Assembly: GCA_963778895.1 (NCBI GenBank)
Contig: CAVZVZ010000005.1
Coordinates: forward strand, 1,116,001 to 1,180,000
Length of the DNA: 64,000 nucleotides
From: CAVZVZ01 sp963778895
GTDB lineage: Bacteria; Actinomycetota; Acidimicrobiia; Acidimicrobiales; Acidimicrobilacustridaceae
Direction: 5' to 3'
This document shows positions 16,814 to 27,131 of the stretch, piece by piece. The notes under the pieces were generated by a model. It was not told where the DNA came from. It saw nothing but the letters and a program-made list of their open reading frames with translations, and ran no database searches. A program made the position numbers and the translations under genes. Each line of letters opens with the position of its first letter. Position 1 is the stretch's first letter.

Positions 16814-17706
16814 ATGAGCAAGAAGTCCAAGAAGAAGGACAAGAAGGCAAGAAGGCCAAGGCGTCGGCGAGGCCCGCGGCGGCCCTGCCGCCGTCGGGCA
16901 TCGAGGAGTTCGATGCCGCCAGCGCGGCTCGGCCCAAGATGAAGAAGAAGGAGTACGAGGCCGAGATGCGTCGCCTCCAGGGTGAGCTGGTGGCCCTGCA
17001 GCAGTGGGTCACCGCGTCCGGGGCCAAGGTCATGGTGGTGTTCGAGGGGCGCGACACCGCCGGCAAGGGCGGCACGATCCGGCGGATCACGGAACGGACG
17101 AACCCGAGGGTGTTCCGTCACGTGGCTCTGCCCGCGCCGACCGAGCGGGAGAAGTCGCAGATGTACGTCCAGCGGTACATGGCGCACTTCCCGGCCGCCG
17201 GCGAGGTCGTGATCTTCGATCGCAGTTGGTACAACCGCGCCGGCGTCGAACCGGTCATGGGCTTCTGCACCCCGGAGCAGACCGAGCGGTTCCTCGGCCT
17301 GGTGCCCGAGACCGAGAGGGCGATCGTCGACTCCGGCATCATCTTGATCAAGTACTGGCTCGAGGTCAGCCCCGACGAGCAGACCCGTCGGCTCGAGAGC
17401 CGGATCGACGATCCGCGAAAGATCTGGAAGCTCTCCGACATGGACCTGAAGTCCTACAGCCGCTGGTACGACTACTCCCGTGCCCGCGACGCCATGCTCG
17501 CCGCCACCGACACCTCGTGGGCCCCGTGGTTCGTCGCGAACAACGAGGACAAGAAGCGCGGCCGGCTCAACATCATCTCCCACCTGCTCAGCCGCATCCC
17601 CTACGAACCGCTCGAGCTCCCGGAGGTGAAGCTGCCGAAGCGGCAGTCGGCCGGCGACTACGTCGAGCCGAACCTGCCGCTGCACTTCATCCCGGAGAGG
17701 TTCTGA
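16814..17706 (+). CDS. ppk2: Polyphosphate kinase 2, one frameshift near the start
   Basis: PPK2 reversibly transfers phosphate between polyphosphate and nucleotides. The core is intact: GRDTAGKGGTIRRI (Walker A), FDRSWYNRAGVEPVMGF (Walker B/lid region), KYWLEVSPDEQTRRLESRI and MDLKSYSRWYDYSRARD. ATG 16814 opens MSKKSKKKDKKARR, but the core is in another frame; the break falls in AAGAAGGCAAGAAGGCCAAG at about 16845-16860, where a missing C (GGC for GGCC) would restore a lysine-rich MSKKSKKKDKKAKKAKAS start. It ends 6 bases before the P-type ATPase start, suggesting an operon. The exact PPK2 class is not decided. Confidence 0.85.
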
Positions 17707-17712
17707 GCGATC

Positions 17713-20456
17713 GTGACAGACACGCAACAGGTGCCGGCGGGAACCGCTGATGCCTCCGCGCGGTGGTACGCCCTCTCACCCGACGAGGTCACCGAACGGC
17801 TGGGCGTCGACCCGGCCAGTGGCCTGGCCGCGGCGACGGCCGCCGAGCGACTGCAGACGGACGGGCCCAACGCGCTGCCCGCCGAGGCGACGGTGCCGGG
17901 CTGGCGGCGCTTCCTCGACCAGTACGCCGCCTACATGCAGATCATCCTGCTCATCGCCGGCTGGCCTGTCGCTCGCCATCGGCGAGTGGAGCACGGGCGC
18001 GGTGCTGTTGCTGCTGACCGTGTTCAACGCGGTCGTCGGGCTCCGCCAGGAGGGCAAGGCCGAGAGCGCCATGAACGCCCTCAAGTCCCTCACCAAGCAG
18101 ACCGCGCGGGTGCGCCGCGACGGCGTCGAGTCGGCGATCCCGGTCGAGGAGGTCGTCCTCGGCGATGTCGTGCTGATCACGGCCGGGGACAACGTGGCCG
18201 CCGATGGTCGGATCATCGCCGCCAGCGCGCTGAGCATCGACGAGTCCGCCCTCACCGGGGAGAGCACACCGGCATCGAAGGAGGCGACCACGCTCGCCGA
18301 CGCTGAGGTCGGCCCGGGCGACCAGAAGAACATGGCGTTCATGAACACGCCCGGTCACGCACGGCAGCGGCACCATGGTCGTGACGGCCCGAGGGGCCGA
18401 CGCGCAGGTGGGCAAGATCGCCGGCATGCTCGCCGGGTCGGCCAAGGAACAGACGCCGCTGACGAAGCAGCTGAACACGATGACGCTGTGGATCGGTGGG
18501 GCGGCGCTGGGCACGATGATCGTGATGTTCAGCCTCGGCCTGTCGAGAGGCGAGTCGGCCGACACCCTGTTCATCACCGCCATCGCGCTGGCCATCGCCG
18601 CGATCCCCACGGCGCTGCCGACCGTGCTCCAGGTGATCCTCTCGGCCGGCGCCAAGGAGCTGGCCGGCCAGAACGCCATCGTCAAGGACCTGGCGTCGGT
18701 GGAGACGCTCGGATCGACCTCGGCGATCAACTCGGACAAGACCGGCACGCTGACCATGAACCAGATGACCGCCGTCGAGCTCGTCGACCCGGTCGACCGC
18801 TACACGATCTCCGGGATCGGCTACGAGCTCGAGGGCAAGGTCCAGCACGCCGCCGGGACCTCCGCCTCGATCGACGATGCCGTCATCCCGTACATCATCG
18901 CCAGCGACGCCAAGCTGGTGAACGGCAAGGTCGTCGGTGACCCGACCGAAGGCGCCCTGCTCGTCCTGGCCCACAAGGCGGGGCTCGACATCGAAGCCAG
19001 CCGCGAGAAGTTCCCGCGTCTGGCCACGCTGCCGTTCGACCCCACCTACAAACTGATGGCGACCTTCAACTCGACCACCGACTCGTCCGGCAAGGACGTG
19101 GTCCGCTGCTTCGTGAAGGGCGCGGCCCCTGCCGTGATGAGCCGCACCGCGACCGCCCTGGCCGCGGGCGCCAGCGTGGCGTGGGACGAGGCCCTGAAGA
19201 AGCGGGCCGAGGACGCTGTCACCCGCATGGAGGGCCAGGGGCAACGGGTGATGGCGTCGGCCTTCCGCGATCTCGACCCCTCTGCCTTCGACGCCGAGGG
19301 CGACCTCCTCGGTCACGTCACCGATCTGGAGATGGCGTCGATCGTGGCCATGGTCGACCCTCCCCGCGAGGCGTCGCTGGCAGCCGTCCACGACGCCCAG
19401 GCGGCCGGCATCCGGGTGCGCATGGTCACCGGCGACGACGTGATCACCGGGGCGGCCATCGCCGAGCAGCTCGGCATCCCGGGTGAGGCGATGCTCGGGA
19501 CGGAGTTCGCCGCGCTGAGCGACGAGGAGCGACTCGCCCGCATCGACGACATCGGCGTGGTCGGCCGCGTCGCACCCGAGCACAAGGTGCTGCTCGTCGA
19601 GACCCTGAGGAAGAAGGGCGACGTCGTCGCCATGGCCGGCGACGGCGTGAACGACGCCCCGGCGGTCAAGGCGGCCGACATCGGCATCGCCATGGGCACC
19701 GGCACGCAGGTGGCCAAGAACGCCAGCCGCATGATCCTCTCCGACGACAACTACGCCACCATCGTGCGCGCCGTGCGGGGCGGCCGGAAGGTCTACGACA
19801 ACCTCAACAAGTTCATCCGGTTCGTGATCCTCGAGCTGGTGGCGTACATCATCACGTTCCTCGGAGCCAGCATCCTCAACATCGCCGCCGGGCAGCCGTT
19901 CTCGCCCGCCCAGATCCTCTACATCAACTTCCTGGTCAACGCGCCACTCGGCGTCACGCTCGGCATGGACCACGAGGCGGTCGGCCTCATGAACCGCAAG
20001 CCGCGTCCACGCGACGCGTCGATCATGACGACGGGCCTCCTGACCACCGCCGGTCTCGTGGGCCTGTTCATGGCGATGTGCACGCTCGCACTCATCAGCT
20101 ACGGCACGCACCACTACGACAGCGTCGCCGTCGGCACCTCCATGGGCGTCACCGCGTTCTCGCTGCTCCTCATCACGGCCGCCTTCCAGGCTCGGAGCGT
20201 GACGGCCACGACGTTCACCACCGAGACCTTCGACAACCGGCACCTGAACTGGACCGCACTCGCCGAGTTCGTCCTCGCCGTGCTCATCACCCAGATGGAC
20301 GTCCTCCGCAGGGTGTTCGGCACCGTTGAGCTCTCGTTCCAGCAGTGGGCCCTGGCCCTCGTGCCCGCCGTGGCGCTCCTCTTCCTCTGGGAGCTCGGCA
20401 AGCTCATCGCACGTCGCCAGACCGCAGACACCCCCGAGGCGACAGGCGCCCGGTGA
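17713..20456 (+). CDS. P-type cation-transporting ATPase, two frameshifts
   Basis: A P-type ATPase of about 910 residues in total. Motifs: actuator SALTGEST, phosphorylation site DKTGTLT (after TSAINS), nucleotide domain MVTGDD and KGDVVAMAGDGVNDAPAVK, then C-terminal membrane helices (FIRFVILELVAYIITFLGAS). Overall it is closest to proton-efflux/calcium-type P2/P3 pumps; the ion is undecided. Start GTG 17713. Frame changes occur at about 17963 (an extra G in GCCGGCTGGCC; correct reading IIAAGLSLAIG) and about 18352 (an extra C; correct reading MNTPVTHGSGTMVVTARG). Both look like single-base insertions. M. tuberculosis carries a P-type ATPase (CtpF) in its DosR regulon, which fits the upstream boxes. 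Confidence 0.88.
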
Positions 20457-20533
20457 CCAAACGGGCGGCGCGGCGCAAAGGGACCGATGCCCGAGGACGG
20501 GCACCAGCGAACCCTTACGAGAAGGCAAGCTGA
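20453..20533 (+). CDS. Possible 26-residue basic peptide overlapping the ATPase stop
   Basis: GTG 20453 overlaps the ATPase stop (GTGA) and opens a 26-codon Arg/Lys/Ala-rich reading ending KASTGA-like at 20533. The coupling geometry is the only support. It may be spurious. Confidence 0.25.
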   Translation: MTKRAARRKGTDARGRAPANPYEKAS

Positions 20534-20572
20534 TCTGGGGGGGGCGACCCATCCATTAGTCGACAAACCAGG

Positions 20573-20806
20573 TTGCCTTCAGCTACACGACCGCACCACA
20601 CTTCATCGCGGCCCGGGGCAACGACCTGGCGCGTCCAGCAACACGTGGCCTTCATCGCCGCCCTCCGAGCGGTAGACGTCCCCACCACGGTCCTCGACTC
20701 GCGCGAACTGGAACACGCCGACCTCACCACACTCGTAGGAACGCCCGGCGACACGGTCGCCACCCCGGCGCTCATGGCGTTCCTCGCCGGCTGCTTTGCC
20801 CCTTGA
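20573..20806 (+). CDS. Unrecognised 77-residue ORF
   Basis: No family recognised. From about residue 18 the reading is protein-like (WRVQQHVAFIAALRAVDVPT, then LDSRELEHADLTTLVGTPGD and a hydrophobic tail LMAFLAGCFAP). The first 17 residues are low-complexity and the start is uncertain (TTG). It may be a remnant of a longer gene. The following bases up to the minus-strand gene at 20839 hold nothing recognisable. Confidence 0.3.
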   Translation: MPSATRPHHTSSRPGATTWRVQQHVAFIAALRAVDVPTTVLDSRELEHADLTTLVGTPGDTVATPALMAFLAGCFAP

Positions 20807-20838
20807 AACCGGGCCGGAGCGACACCCATCGATCGACA

Positions 20839-20997
20839 TCACTCGTCGGTGCGAATGCTCGTCATAGTGACCTGGCGTTTGGCGCCGGATGATTGGCTGG
20901 GTTCAGCGTTCTCGGCCCACCCCGCGACGACTTCCACACCGACAACCGTCATCGAACGTTCGAGAGCTTCCGGTACCCACACGACCAGCCAATTCAA
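20839..20997 (-). CDS. Small hypothetical protein downstream of DUF4235
   Basis: TTG 20997 follows a strong ribosome site (GGAGGGGGACACT) and opens a 52-residue reading (NWLVVWVPEALERSMTVVGV, then WAENAEPSQSSGAKRQ). It begins 22 bases after the DUF4235-like stop on the same strand. No family recognised. Support is the ribosome site and spacing. Confidence 0.45.
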   Translation of the reverse strand: MNWLVVWVPEALERSMTVVGVEVVAGWAENAEPSQSSGAKRQVTMTSIRTDE

Positions 20998-21019
20998 AGT
21001 GTCCCCCTCCGCCCCGGAT

Positions 21020-21308
21020 TCAGACGGCCGCTGGCTCTTCGACGACGACCCCCGGCGGGAGGGTGCCAGTGGCGGCCTCCCAGCCCATGGCGGCAACCCG
21101 GGCGCTCACCACCTTGGCGATGCCGAGACCGATGCCGGCCGCGGCCGCCCACACCAAGGCTTCGGGCCACGAGAACCGTGCGCTGCCGGGGTCGAACGGC
21201 GTAGCGGGGGCTGCGTCCGTCCGTATGGCCCGGTACACGGCCTTTATCAGCCTTGCGGGCGATCATCGCGCCAACCATGCCGGTGATGGTGGAGACCAGC
21301 TTCCACAT
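21020..21308 (-). CDS. DUF4235-like membrane protein, one frameshift
   Basis: From ATG 21308 the reading MWKLVSTITGMVGAMIARKA is the DUF4235 N-terminus. At about 21240 the frame changes, and the rest continues in another frame: VYRAIRTDAAPATPFDPGS, then WPEALVWAAAAGIGLGIAKV with the second hydrophobic segment. Joined, the product is about 95 residues with two membrane helices, the normal DUF4235 size. The break is in AAAGGCC and is probably an indel. Function of the family is unknown. Confidence 0.7.
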
Positions 21309-21392
21309 CCGCTCCCGGCCGATCATGTCGGGCACCCGTCGCATGTTCACACCGAGAAGCTAGCCGCGGCGGCCTGTGGACTATCCCACGAA

Positions 21393-21407
21393 GTGCCCTT
21401 TGGGCAC
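21393..21407. repeat. Perfect 15-base hairpin GTGCCC-TTT-GGGCAC
   Basis: A 6-base perfect inverted repeat with a 3-base loop, 85 bases upstream of the DUF4235-like start. No T-tract follows, so it is more likely an operator than a terminator. The surrounding non-coding stretch (about 21310-21660) shows nothing else recognisable. Confidence 0.4.
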
Positions 21408-21662
21408 GCCGCCACGGACAAACGCGACGCGGCGAACGATTGGTGTCACCGCGCCGCCAAGCGGGTTTCGGGCATCGACCCGCCGTCAGCTCGACGACCC
21501 GGTACGAATCCGCCGACACAACAGTGCCCGGGCGGGTCAGCTCAGGTTGACTAGACGGCTAGCCACCGAGAACGCCGGCGAGGATTGGCTCGGGCCATTC
21601 GTGCGGTATGACCCCGCCGCCGAACGCATTTCCGCACCGACAGGGACGCGAGGGCGGTGGCG

Positions 21663-21788
21663 TCACGGGTTGGTGGTGGTTGTCGAGACCGAGGTCGGGC
21701 TACCGGTCACGGCGGAGGTCGTGGTGGAAGTCGGCGGCGTGCTGCGCTGGCCCATCGGACCGTGCACGTCGGCGCGCGGGGTGGGCAT
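21663..21788 (-). CDS. Possible Thr/Ser-rich 41-residue peptide
   Basis: ATG 21788 has a good ribosome site (AGGAG, 6-base spacing) and opens a short reading ending in a Ser/Thr-rich tail (TSTTTSAVTGSPTSVSTTTT). No family. A further 36-codon reading starting GTG at its stop is also possible. Weak support. Confidence 0.3.
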   Translation of the reverse strand: MPTPRADVHGPMGQRSTPPTSTTTSAVTGSPTSVSTTTTNP

Positions 21789-22014
21789 CACTGCTCCTGT
21801 GGTCGAGTATTCAGCATGAGGCGACGAATCGCGTCGGCGCTCTGTGAGTGCTCCTAGTGTGCACGGCAAGATAGATCAAGGTGCCGGGCAGTCGAAACAC
21901 GCGTTGCAGACCACGGAAGGCACCGTCCAGTCGGCCAACGTCTGTATCTGCCAACTCCCAAAACGCCCGAGGTTTCCCAGGAACGATGCCAAGACCAGTC
22001 CCGGCCGTGACTAC

Positions 22015-23733
22015 GTGAATTCGCTCCTGAAACGCTGGGCACCGGGGTTGACGAGGCTGCGGCACTACGACCGAGCGTGGCTTCGATCAGACGCGGTGGC
22101 GGGCGTAGTACTGGCCGCGATCCTGGTTCCGCAAGGCATGGCGTACGCGGAGCTCGCTGGTCTCCCGCCGGCGACAGGGCTCTACACGACCATCGCTTGT
22201 CTGGCCGCGTACGCGGTGTTCGGTCCATCGAGGGTGTTGGTGTTGGGGCCCGACTCGTCGGTGTCGCCCCTGATCTTCGCAGCGATCACGCCGCTGATCG
22301 TCGTCGGCGATCCTGGCAGTGCCATCGCCCTGGCGGGCCTGTTGGCGGTGCTCGTCGGCCTGATCGAGATCGGCCTCGGCGTCGCCCGGCTGGGGTTCGT
22401 CGCCGATCTTCTTTCCAGCGAGGTGCGGGTCGGCTATCTCAACGGCCTTGCGATAACGATCATCGCCGGACAGCTCCCCAAACTGTTCGGCTTCTCCACC
22501 GATGCGGACAACTTCATCGACGAGATCCGCCAATTCGTCGCGGGTCTCGACCAGACCGACCGCACGACTCTGCTCACCGGATTGTGCGTGCTGATCGTGC
22601 TGTTGGTACTCCCTCGAATCACCAACAAGATCCCGGCGGTACTCATCGCCGTGGTTGGCGTCACGATCGTGTCGGCGTTGCTCGACCTGGCCGCACGTGG
22701 CGTGGCCACCGTCGGCACGCTTCCCCAGGGCCTGCCGGCCCCGGCGCTGCCGTGGACCGGCTGGTCTGACGTCGCACCGCTGCTCGTCGGCGCGGTCGGG
22801 ATCACGATGGTGTCGCTCACCGACACGATCGCCACGGCGACGAGCTTCGCGACGCGCCGGGGTGACGACGTCGACCCGGACCAAGAGATGGTCGGCATCG
22901 GCACCGCCAACATCGCGGCGGGCTTCTTCCAAGGCTTCGCCGTGTCGGTCAGCGGATCGCGCACCGCGGTCGCCGACCAGGCCGGCGCTCGTTCGCAGGC
23001 GACGGGACTCGTCGGTGCCGGATTGGTGGTGCTGTTGTTGCTGTTCCTCAATGGGCTATTGGCCGACCTCCCGCAAACGGCGCTGGCCGCGGTGGTCATC
23101 ACCGCGGCGCTGTCGCTCATCGACCTGAGCGCGCTGCGTCGTTACGCCGCGATCCGACCCTCGTCCCTTGTCATAAGCCTCGTCGCCTCGGCAGGAGTGA
23201 TCTTCTTCGGCGTGCTCCAGGGCATCGTCGTGGCGGTCGTGTTGGCCGTGCTGCTCTTCTTCCGACGCAATTGGTGGCCGCACGGAACAGTGCTCGGCGA
23301 GGTACCCACCATCGGCGGCTGGCACAGCCTCACCGTGTACCCCGACGCTCGACAACGTCCCGGCATCGTCGTGTTCCGGTGGGAGGCACCACTCTTCTTC
23401 GCCAACGCCGGGCAGTTCCGCGACCAGGTCCGCAACCTCGCGAAAGAGCGGCAACCGACGTGGATCGTCCTCCAGTGCGAAGCGATCACCGACATCGACG
23501 TCACTGCCGCAGATGTCCTTCGCGACCTCGATGAGGAACTCAACACCAAGGGCGTGCACCTCGCCTTTGCCGAGCTCCGCGACCGGCTCCAGAGCCTGGT
23601 CCAGCGGTACGGACTGCACACAACACTCGACGAGGAGCACTTCTACCCGAGCCTCGAACAGGCGCTGGCTGCAATCTCGCCGTCCTCGGACCCTCGCCCG
23701 CCTGAACGCGAAGACCCCGCTGGGGAATCGTGA
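22015..23733 (+). CDS. SulP-family anion transporter with STAS domain
   Basis: SulP/SLC26-type permease, about 572 residues from GTG 22015. It contains the family N-terminal motif VVLAAILVPQGMAYAELAGL, multiple membrane segments, GSRTAVADQAGARSQATGLV and a C-terminal STAS domain from about residue 430 (FFANAGQFRDQV, then DIDVTAADVLRDLDEEL). Substrate may be sulfate, bicarbonate or another anion. The frame is open back to about 21844, but the extra N-terminus has no transporter character. Its stop overlaps the next GTG (23730), so the downstream MFS remnant was translationally coupled. Both are downstream of the stress-island segment. Confidence 0.87.
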   Translation: MNSLLKRWAPGLTRLRHYDRAWLRSDAVAGVVLAAILVPQGMAYAELAGLPPATGLYTTIACLAAYAVFGPSRVLVLGPDSSVSPLIFAAITPLIVVGDPGSAIALAGLLAVLVGLIEIGLGVARLGFVADLLSSEVRVGYLNGLAITIIAGQLPKLFGFSTDADNFIDEIRQFVAGLDQTDRTTLLTGLCVLIVLLVLPRITNKIPAVLIAVVGVTIVSALLDLAARGVATVGTLPQGLPAPALPWTGWSDVAPLLVGAVGITMVSLTDTIATATSFATRRGDDVDPDQEMVGIGTANIAAGFFQGFAVSVSGSRTAVADQAGARSQATGLVGAGLVVLLLLFLNGLLADLPQTALAAVVITAALSLIDLSALRRYAAIRPSSLVISLVASAGVIFFGVLQGIVVAVVLAVLLFFRRNWWPHGTVLGEVPTIGGWHSLTVYPDARQRPGIVVFRWEAPLFFANAGQFRDQVRNLAKERQPTWIVLQCEAITDIDVTAADVLRDLDEELNTKGVHLAFAELRDRLQSLVQRYGLHTTLDEEHFYPSLEQALAAISPSSDPRPPEREDPAGES

Positions 23734-24358
23734 CCATCGAGCCGGAAGCCACCGAGCCCGAGAACGCGGGCAACCGTCGGCTCGCGATCCTTCTGGCCAT
23801 GGCCATGTATGGCGCTGATCATCCCGCTCGTTCCCCCGTGTCGACAGCGGGTGGTATCTGGTCGTCCCACTGATGATCGCCGGGACCGGCCTGGGGCTCC
23901 TCGTCTCCCAACTGAACAACTACACCCTCGCGCCCGTCGAAGAGGAGCGAATCAGCGAAGCCGCTGGGGTGAACTCTGCGGCCGGATCGTTCGGGCTTTC
24001 GTTCGGTCTCGCAGTAGCAGGCGGGATCCTTCTGGCCGTGCTGTCCTTCAGCTTCACTCACCAGACCGAGAACAGCACCGTCATCCCACCGGACCAACAA
24101 CAACAGATCGACGCTGCGCTCGAGGACGACGCCGAGGTCATGAGCAACACCCAACTCGCGGAGCAGATCACCGACCAACCTCCCGCCGTCGAGGCCGAGG
24201 TCCTGGCCATAAACAACGAAGCCCGCAACCTCTCGCTCCAGGTCGCGCTCCTAATACCCGTCCTGGCCGCGCTACTCGGGCTCGCCAACTCGTTCCGGAT
24301 GATGCACCTCCCCGACATCACCCCGGCCGCGCCGATCGACGGGGTCGACTTCGGGTGA
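23730..24358 (+). pseudogene. MFS (DHA2-type) transporter with large internal deletion
   Basis: GTG 23730 opens a normal MFS N-terminus (NRRLAILLAMAM) for about 27 residues. The sequence then jumps directly to the last part of a DHA2-type exporter: LVVPLMIAGTGLGLLVSQLN, SEAAGVNSAAGSFGLSFGLA and a final helix (LQVALLIPVLAALLGLANSF), ending at 24358. About 300 central residues, including most membrane helices, are missing, and the joint also changes frame near 23840. This is a real deletion rather than a single indel, so the protein cannot function as a transporter. Confidence 0.75.
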
Positions 24359-24545
24359 CCACCTTGACATCGCCAACCACGCGCCCAGTGGACCGAGCAT
24401 CGCGTTGGCGGCTAACGGGCGCCGATCGCTGCCAGCACGATACGGTGCGCAGCTCCCTATTTTCCCGTCGGACGATCCGACAGGAGCGTCAGCGTGCATG
24501 AGCGCATCGCCGATGGCCACACAAATCAACCATTAGGAGAAATAC

Positions 24546-24935
24546 ATGTTCGCCTACACCTTCGGATCCGGCCAACTGCTCTGGTCGATGCTCTGGTTCT
24601 TCATGTTCATCATTTGGATCTGGGTCCTGATCGCCCTCTTCGGTGACATCTTCCGCAGCGACGATCTCTCCGGTGGGATGAAGGCCTTCTGGACCATCTT
24701 CATCGTGATCCTCCCGTGGCTCGGCATCCTCGTCTACCTCATCGCCCGCGGATCCGGCATGCAACAACGCGCCATCGCACAAGCCCAAGCCAACGAGGCC
24801 AACTTCCGCCAATACGTCCAACAAACCGCCGGTGACAACACCGCCGACCAGATCGCCAAGCTCGCCGACCTCAAGAACAAAGGCTCGATCACCGACGCCG
24901 AGTTCGAATCAGCGAAGGCCAAACTCCTGACGTGA
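24546..24935 (+). CDS. PLDc_N/SHOCT-domain small membrane protein
   Basis: A 129-residue protein with two N-terminal membrane helices (SMLWFFMFIIWIWVLIALFG; TIFIVILPWLGILVYLIARG) forming the phospholipase-D N-terminal-like domain, a Gln/Ala-rich linker and a C-terminal SHOCT motif (IAKLADLKNKGSITDAEFES). Start ATG 24546 has AGGAGA 6 bases upstream. Such proteins are common in actinobacterial stress loci; function unknown. The 187 bases before it contain a perfect GTCGGA-CGA-TCCGAC repeat (about 24468-24482). Confidence 0.85.
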   Translation: MFAYTFGSGQLLWSMLWFFMFIIWIWVLIALFGDIFRSDDLSGGMKAFWTIFIVILPWLGILVYLIARGSGMQQRAIAQAQANEANFRQYVQQTAGDNTADQIAKLADLKNKGSITDAEFESAKAKLLT

Positions 24936-25041
24936 GGATCAGTTCGGGAGGCTCGGTTGCGTGAGTTGCGCCTGGCCGTGTGGGACCAAGCCGCCCCGCC
25001 GCCCGTTCAAAGGGTTTGAAGGAGTTCAGTGAACGCGCCCC

Positions 25042-25076
25042 GAAAAATGAAGAAGGACCCCGCCGAAGCGGGGCCC
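25042..25076 (-). terminator. Rho-independent terminator of tRNA-fMet
   Basis: On the minus strand, 17 bases after the tRNA 3' end, the stem GGGCCCCGC-TTCG-GCGGGGTCC (25055-25076) is followed by TTCTTCATTTTT. The stem has up to nine pairs and an UUCG tetraloop. Confidence 0.75.
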
Positions 25077-25092
25077 TGACCTGCTGATTCGA

Positions 25093-25169
<77 letters not shown>

Positions 25170-25289
25170 GCGTGGGAGCCACCCTACCGGGCGGGGCCTC
25201 AGAGCCGCCAACCACCGGAATTTCAGCTGGTTTTCAGGCTGACCCCCGATGATGCCCGCCGGAGACTCCGGGAGCACAAAGGGGCGCAG

Positions 25290-27114
25290 TTGTTCTTCTT
25301 CACCTATCTCCGCCGCGAGCTGCGGCGGAGAATGGGCCGCACCGTCCTGACCGTCCTCGGTCTCGGCGTCGGTGTGGCCATGGTCGTAGCGATCACGGCA
25401 GTGTCCAACGGGCTCGACGACGCCCAACAACAGGTGCTCAACCCGCTGGCGAGCGTGGGCACCGATCTGCTCGTGACCCGACCGGTCCAGGACTCGGCCA
25501 CCCAGAGCCAGCAGCAGTCACAGCAACAACAGGCCAGCCCACCGAGCAGCGATCCGGCCCAGAGCCGGCCAGACCGGTGCGGCACCCACCGGGCGCTTCG
25601 GACTCGGCGGCGGTGGGGGCGCCGGCGGTCGGGGCCAGAACAACGGTCTGTCACCCGAGGACGAGCAGGCCCTCGTGCAGGAGAACTCGTCGGTGTTGAC
25701 CGACCTCTCGACAGCTCGGCAATCCCGGCGACCATTTCGTGCACGACTTCTTCCTGCCGGCGACGCAGTTGACGTTCCCCGACACCGAAGCCCAGACCAT
25801 CGCCGACCTTCCCGGCGTCGACACCGTGTCGCAGGGCCTGACGCTCGTCGCGCAGCACCAAGAGGGCACGGTTCCCCAGATCGTCGCCGAGGTCCAGACC
25901 GGCGGCGACCAGGTCCAGGTCGACCAGCAGATCGATCCGCCGACCGCCGAGGAGCAGGCGCAGATCCAAGCCTGCATCCAGGCCAACGGCGGCTTCACCG
26001 GCGGCGCGGCTGCGCGGCGGTGGCACGGGCGGACCCCCGCAGGCGGACGGGTGGCGGCGGTGGAGGTGGCGGCGGCCGCTTCGGCGGCGCGCTCGCGCAA
26101 TGCCTGCCCGAGCGACTGCAACGGTTCCGCGGCACCGTGCAGACGCCTCAGCGCACGATCACTCAGGCGCTCAACCCGCCGCAGACCGACATCACGACCG
26201 AGTCGTATTCGATAGCCGGCGTTGATCTGTCCCAACCCGATGTCGGGCTCATCACGCCGGCGCAGGTCACGGGCGGCACCTTCTTCACTGGAGCGCCCGA
26301 CGCGCACGAAGCCGTGCTCGCCCAGGCCTACGCGCAACGCAAGAACCTCAACGTCGGTGACACGATCGACCTCAACGGCACCACGTTCACGGTGGTCGGT
26401 CTGGCCGAGCCGCCCCTCGGTGGGTCGGCGGCCGACGTCTATCTGTCCCTGACCGACCTCCAGACGCTGTCGAACCGCGCCGGCCGCACCAACGTGTTGC
26501 TCGTGCGGGCCACCAACGCCGCCGACGTCGGCTCGCTGACCACGGCCATCCAGGACGCGTTCCCGGGTGCGACCGTGACGAGCGCCGCGCAACTCTCCGA
26601 TCAGATCTCCGGATCATTGGTCGACGCATCGAACCTGGCCAACCGCCTCGGCAGCGTCGTGGCCGTCGTGGTGTTGATCGCCGCGTTCTGCATCGCCGCC
26701 TTGCTCACCCTGTCGTCGGTCGCCAAGCGCGTCCGCGAGCTCGGCACGCTCAAAGCGATCGGTTGGCGTCAAAGTCTCGTGGTCCGCCAGATCGTCGGCG
26801 AGTCCGTGGTCACGGGCATACTCGGCGGTCTGCTCGGCGCCGCCATCGGCATAGGCGCGGCGTTCTTGGCCACCAAGATCGCACCGACACTCCAAGCCAC
26901 CGCACCGGCGTCGTCGGCCGGTGGCGTGTTCGGCCTCGGACAAGTGAGCGCGGGCGTCACCGGCGACACCATCACCCTGCCGGCTCCTATTCACTTCTCG
27001 GTGCTCGCCCTCGCCCTCGGGTTGGCGATCCTCGGCGGGCTCATCGCCGGCGCCGTTGGCGCGCTGCGCGCCGCTCGACTCCGCCCCGCTGACGCGCTCC
27101 GTGAGCTCGGTTGA
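25290..27114 (+). CDS. MacB-like ABC exporter permease, three frameshifts
   Basis: FtsX/MacB-type permease. TTG 25290 (AAAGGGG 6 bases upstream) opens the first membrane helix (TVLTVLGLGVGVAMVVAITA) and the start of the periplasmic domain. The frame changes near 25565, 25712 and 26030; the pieces join as VQENSSVLTDLS, then HDFFLPATQLTFPDTEAQ, then TQALNPPQTDITTESYSIAG. The C-terminal FtsX domain has three helices (VVAVVVLIAAFCIAALLTL and two more) and ends ALRAARLRPADALRELG. The periplasmic part includes Gln-rich and Gly-rich low-complexity tracts, where the frame breaks fall. The ATPase partner follows 17 bases later. Confidence 0.8.
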
Positions 27115-27131
27115 ACGAAAGGCACCTTCGC

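Noticed and set aside
15670..17727. A 685-codon minus-strand open frame
   Set aside because: It runs antisense through the small membrane protein, three-helix protein and PPK2, all of which have recognisable motifs.
18339..20552. A 737-codon minus-strand open frame
   Set aside because: It is the shadow of the P-type ATPase; the translation is His/Asp/Arg-rich with no domain.
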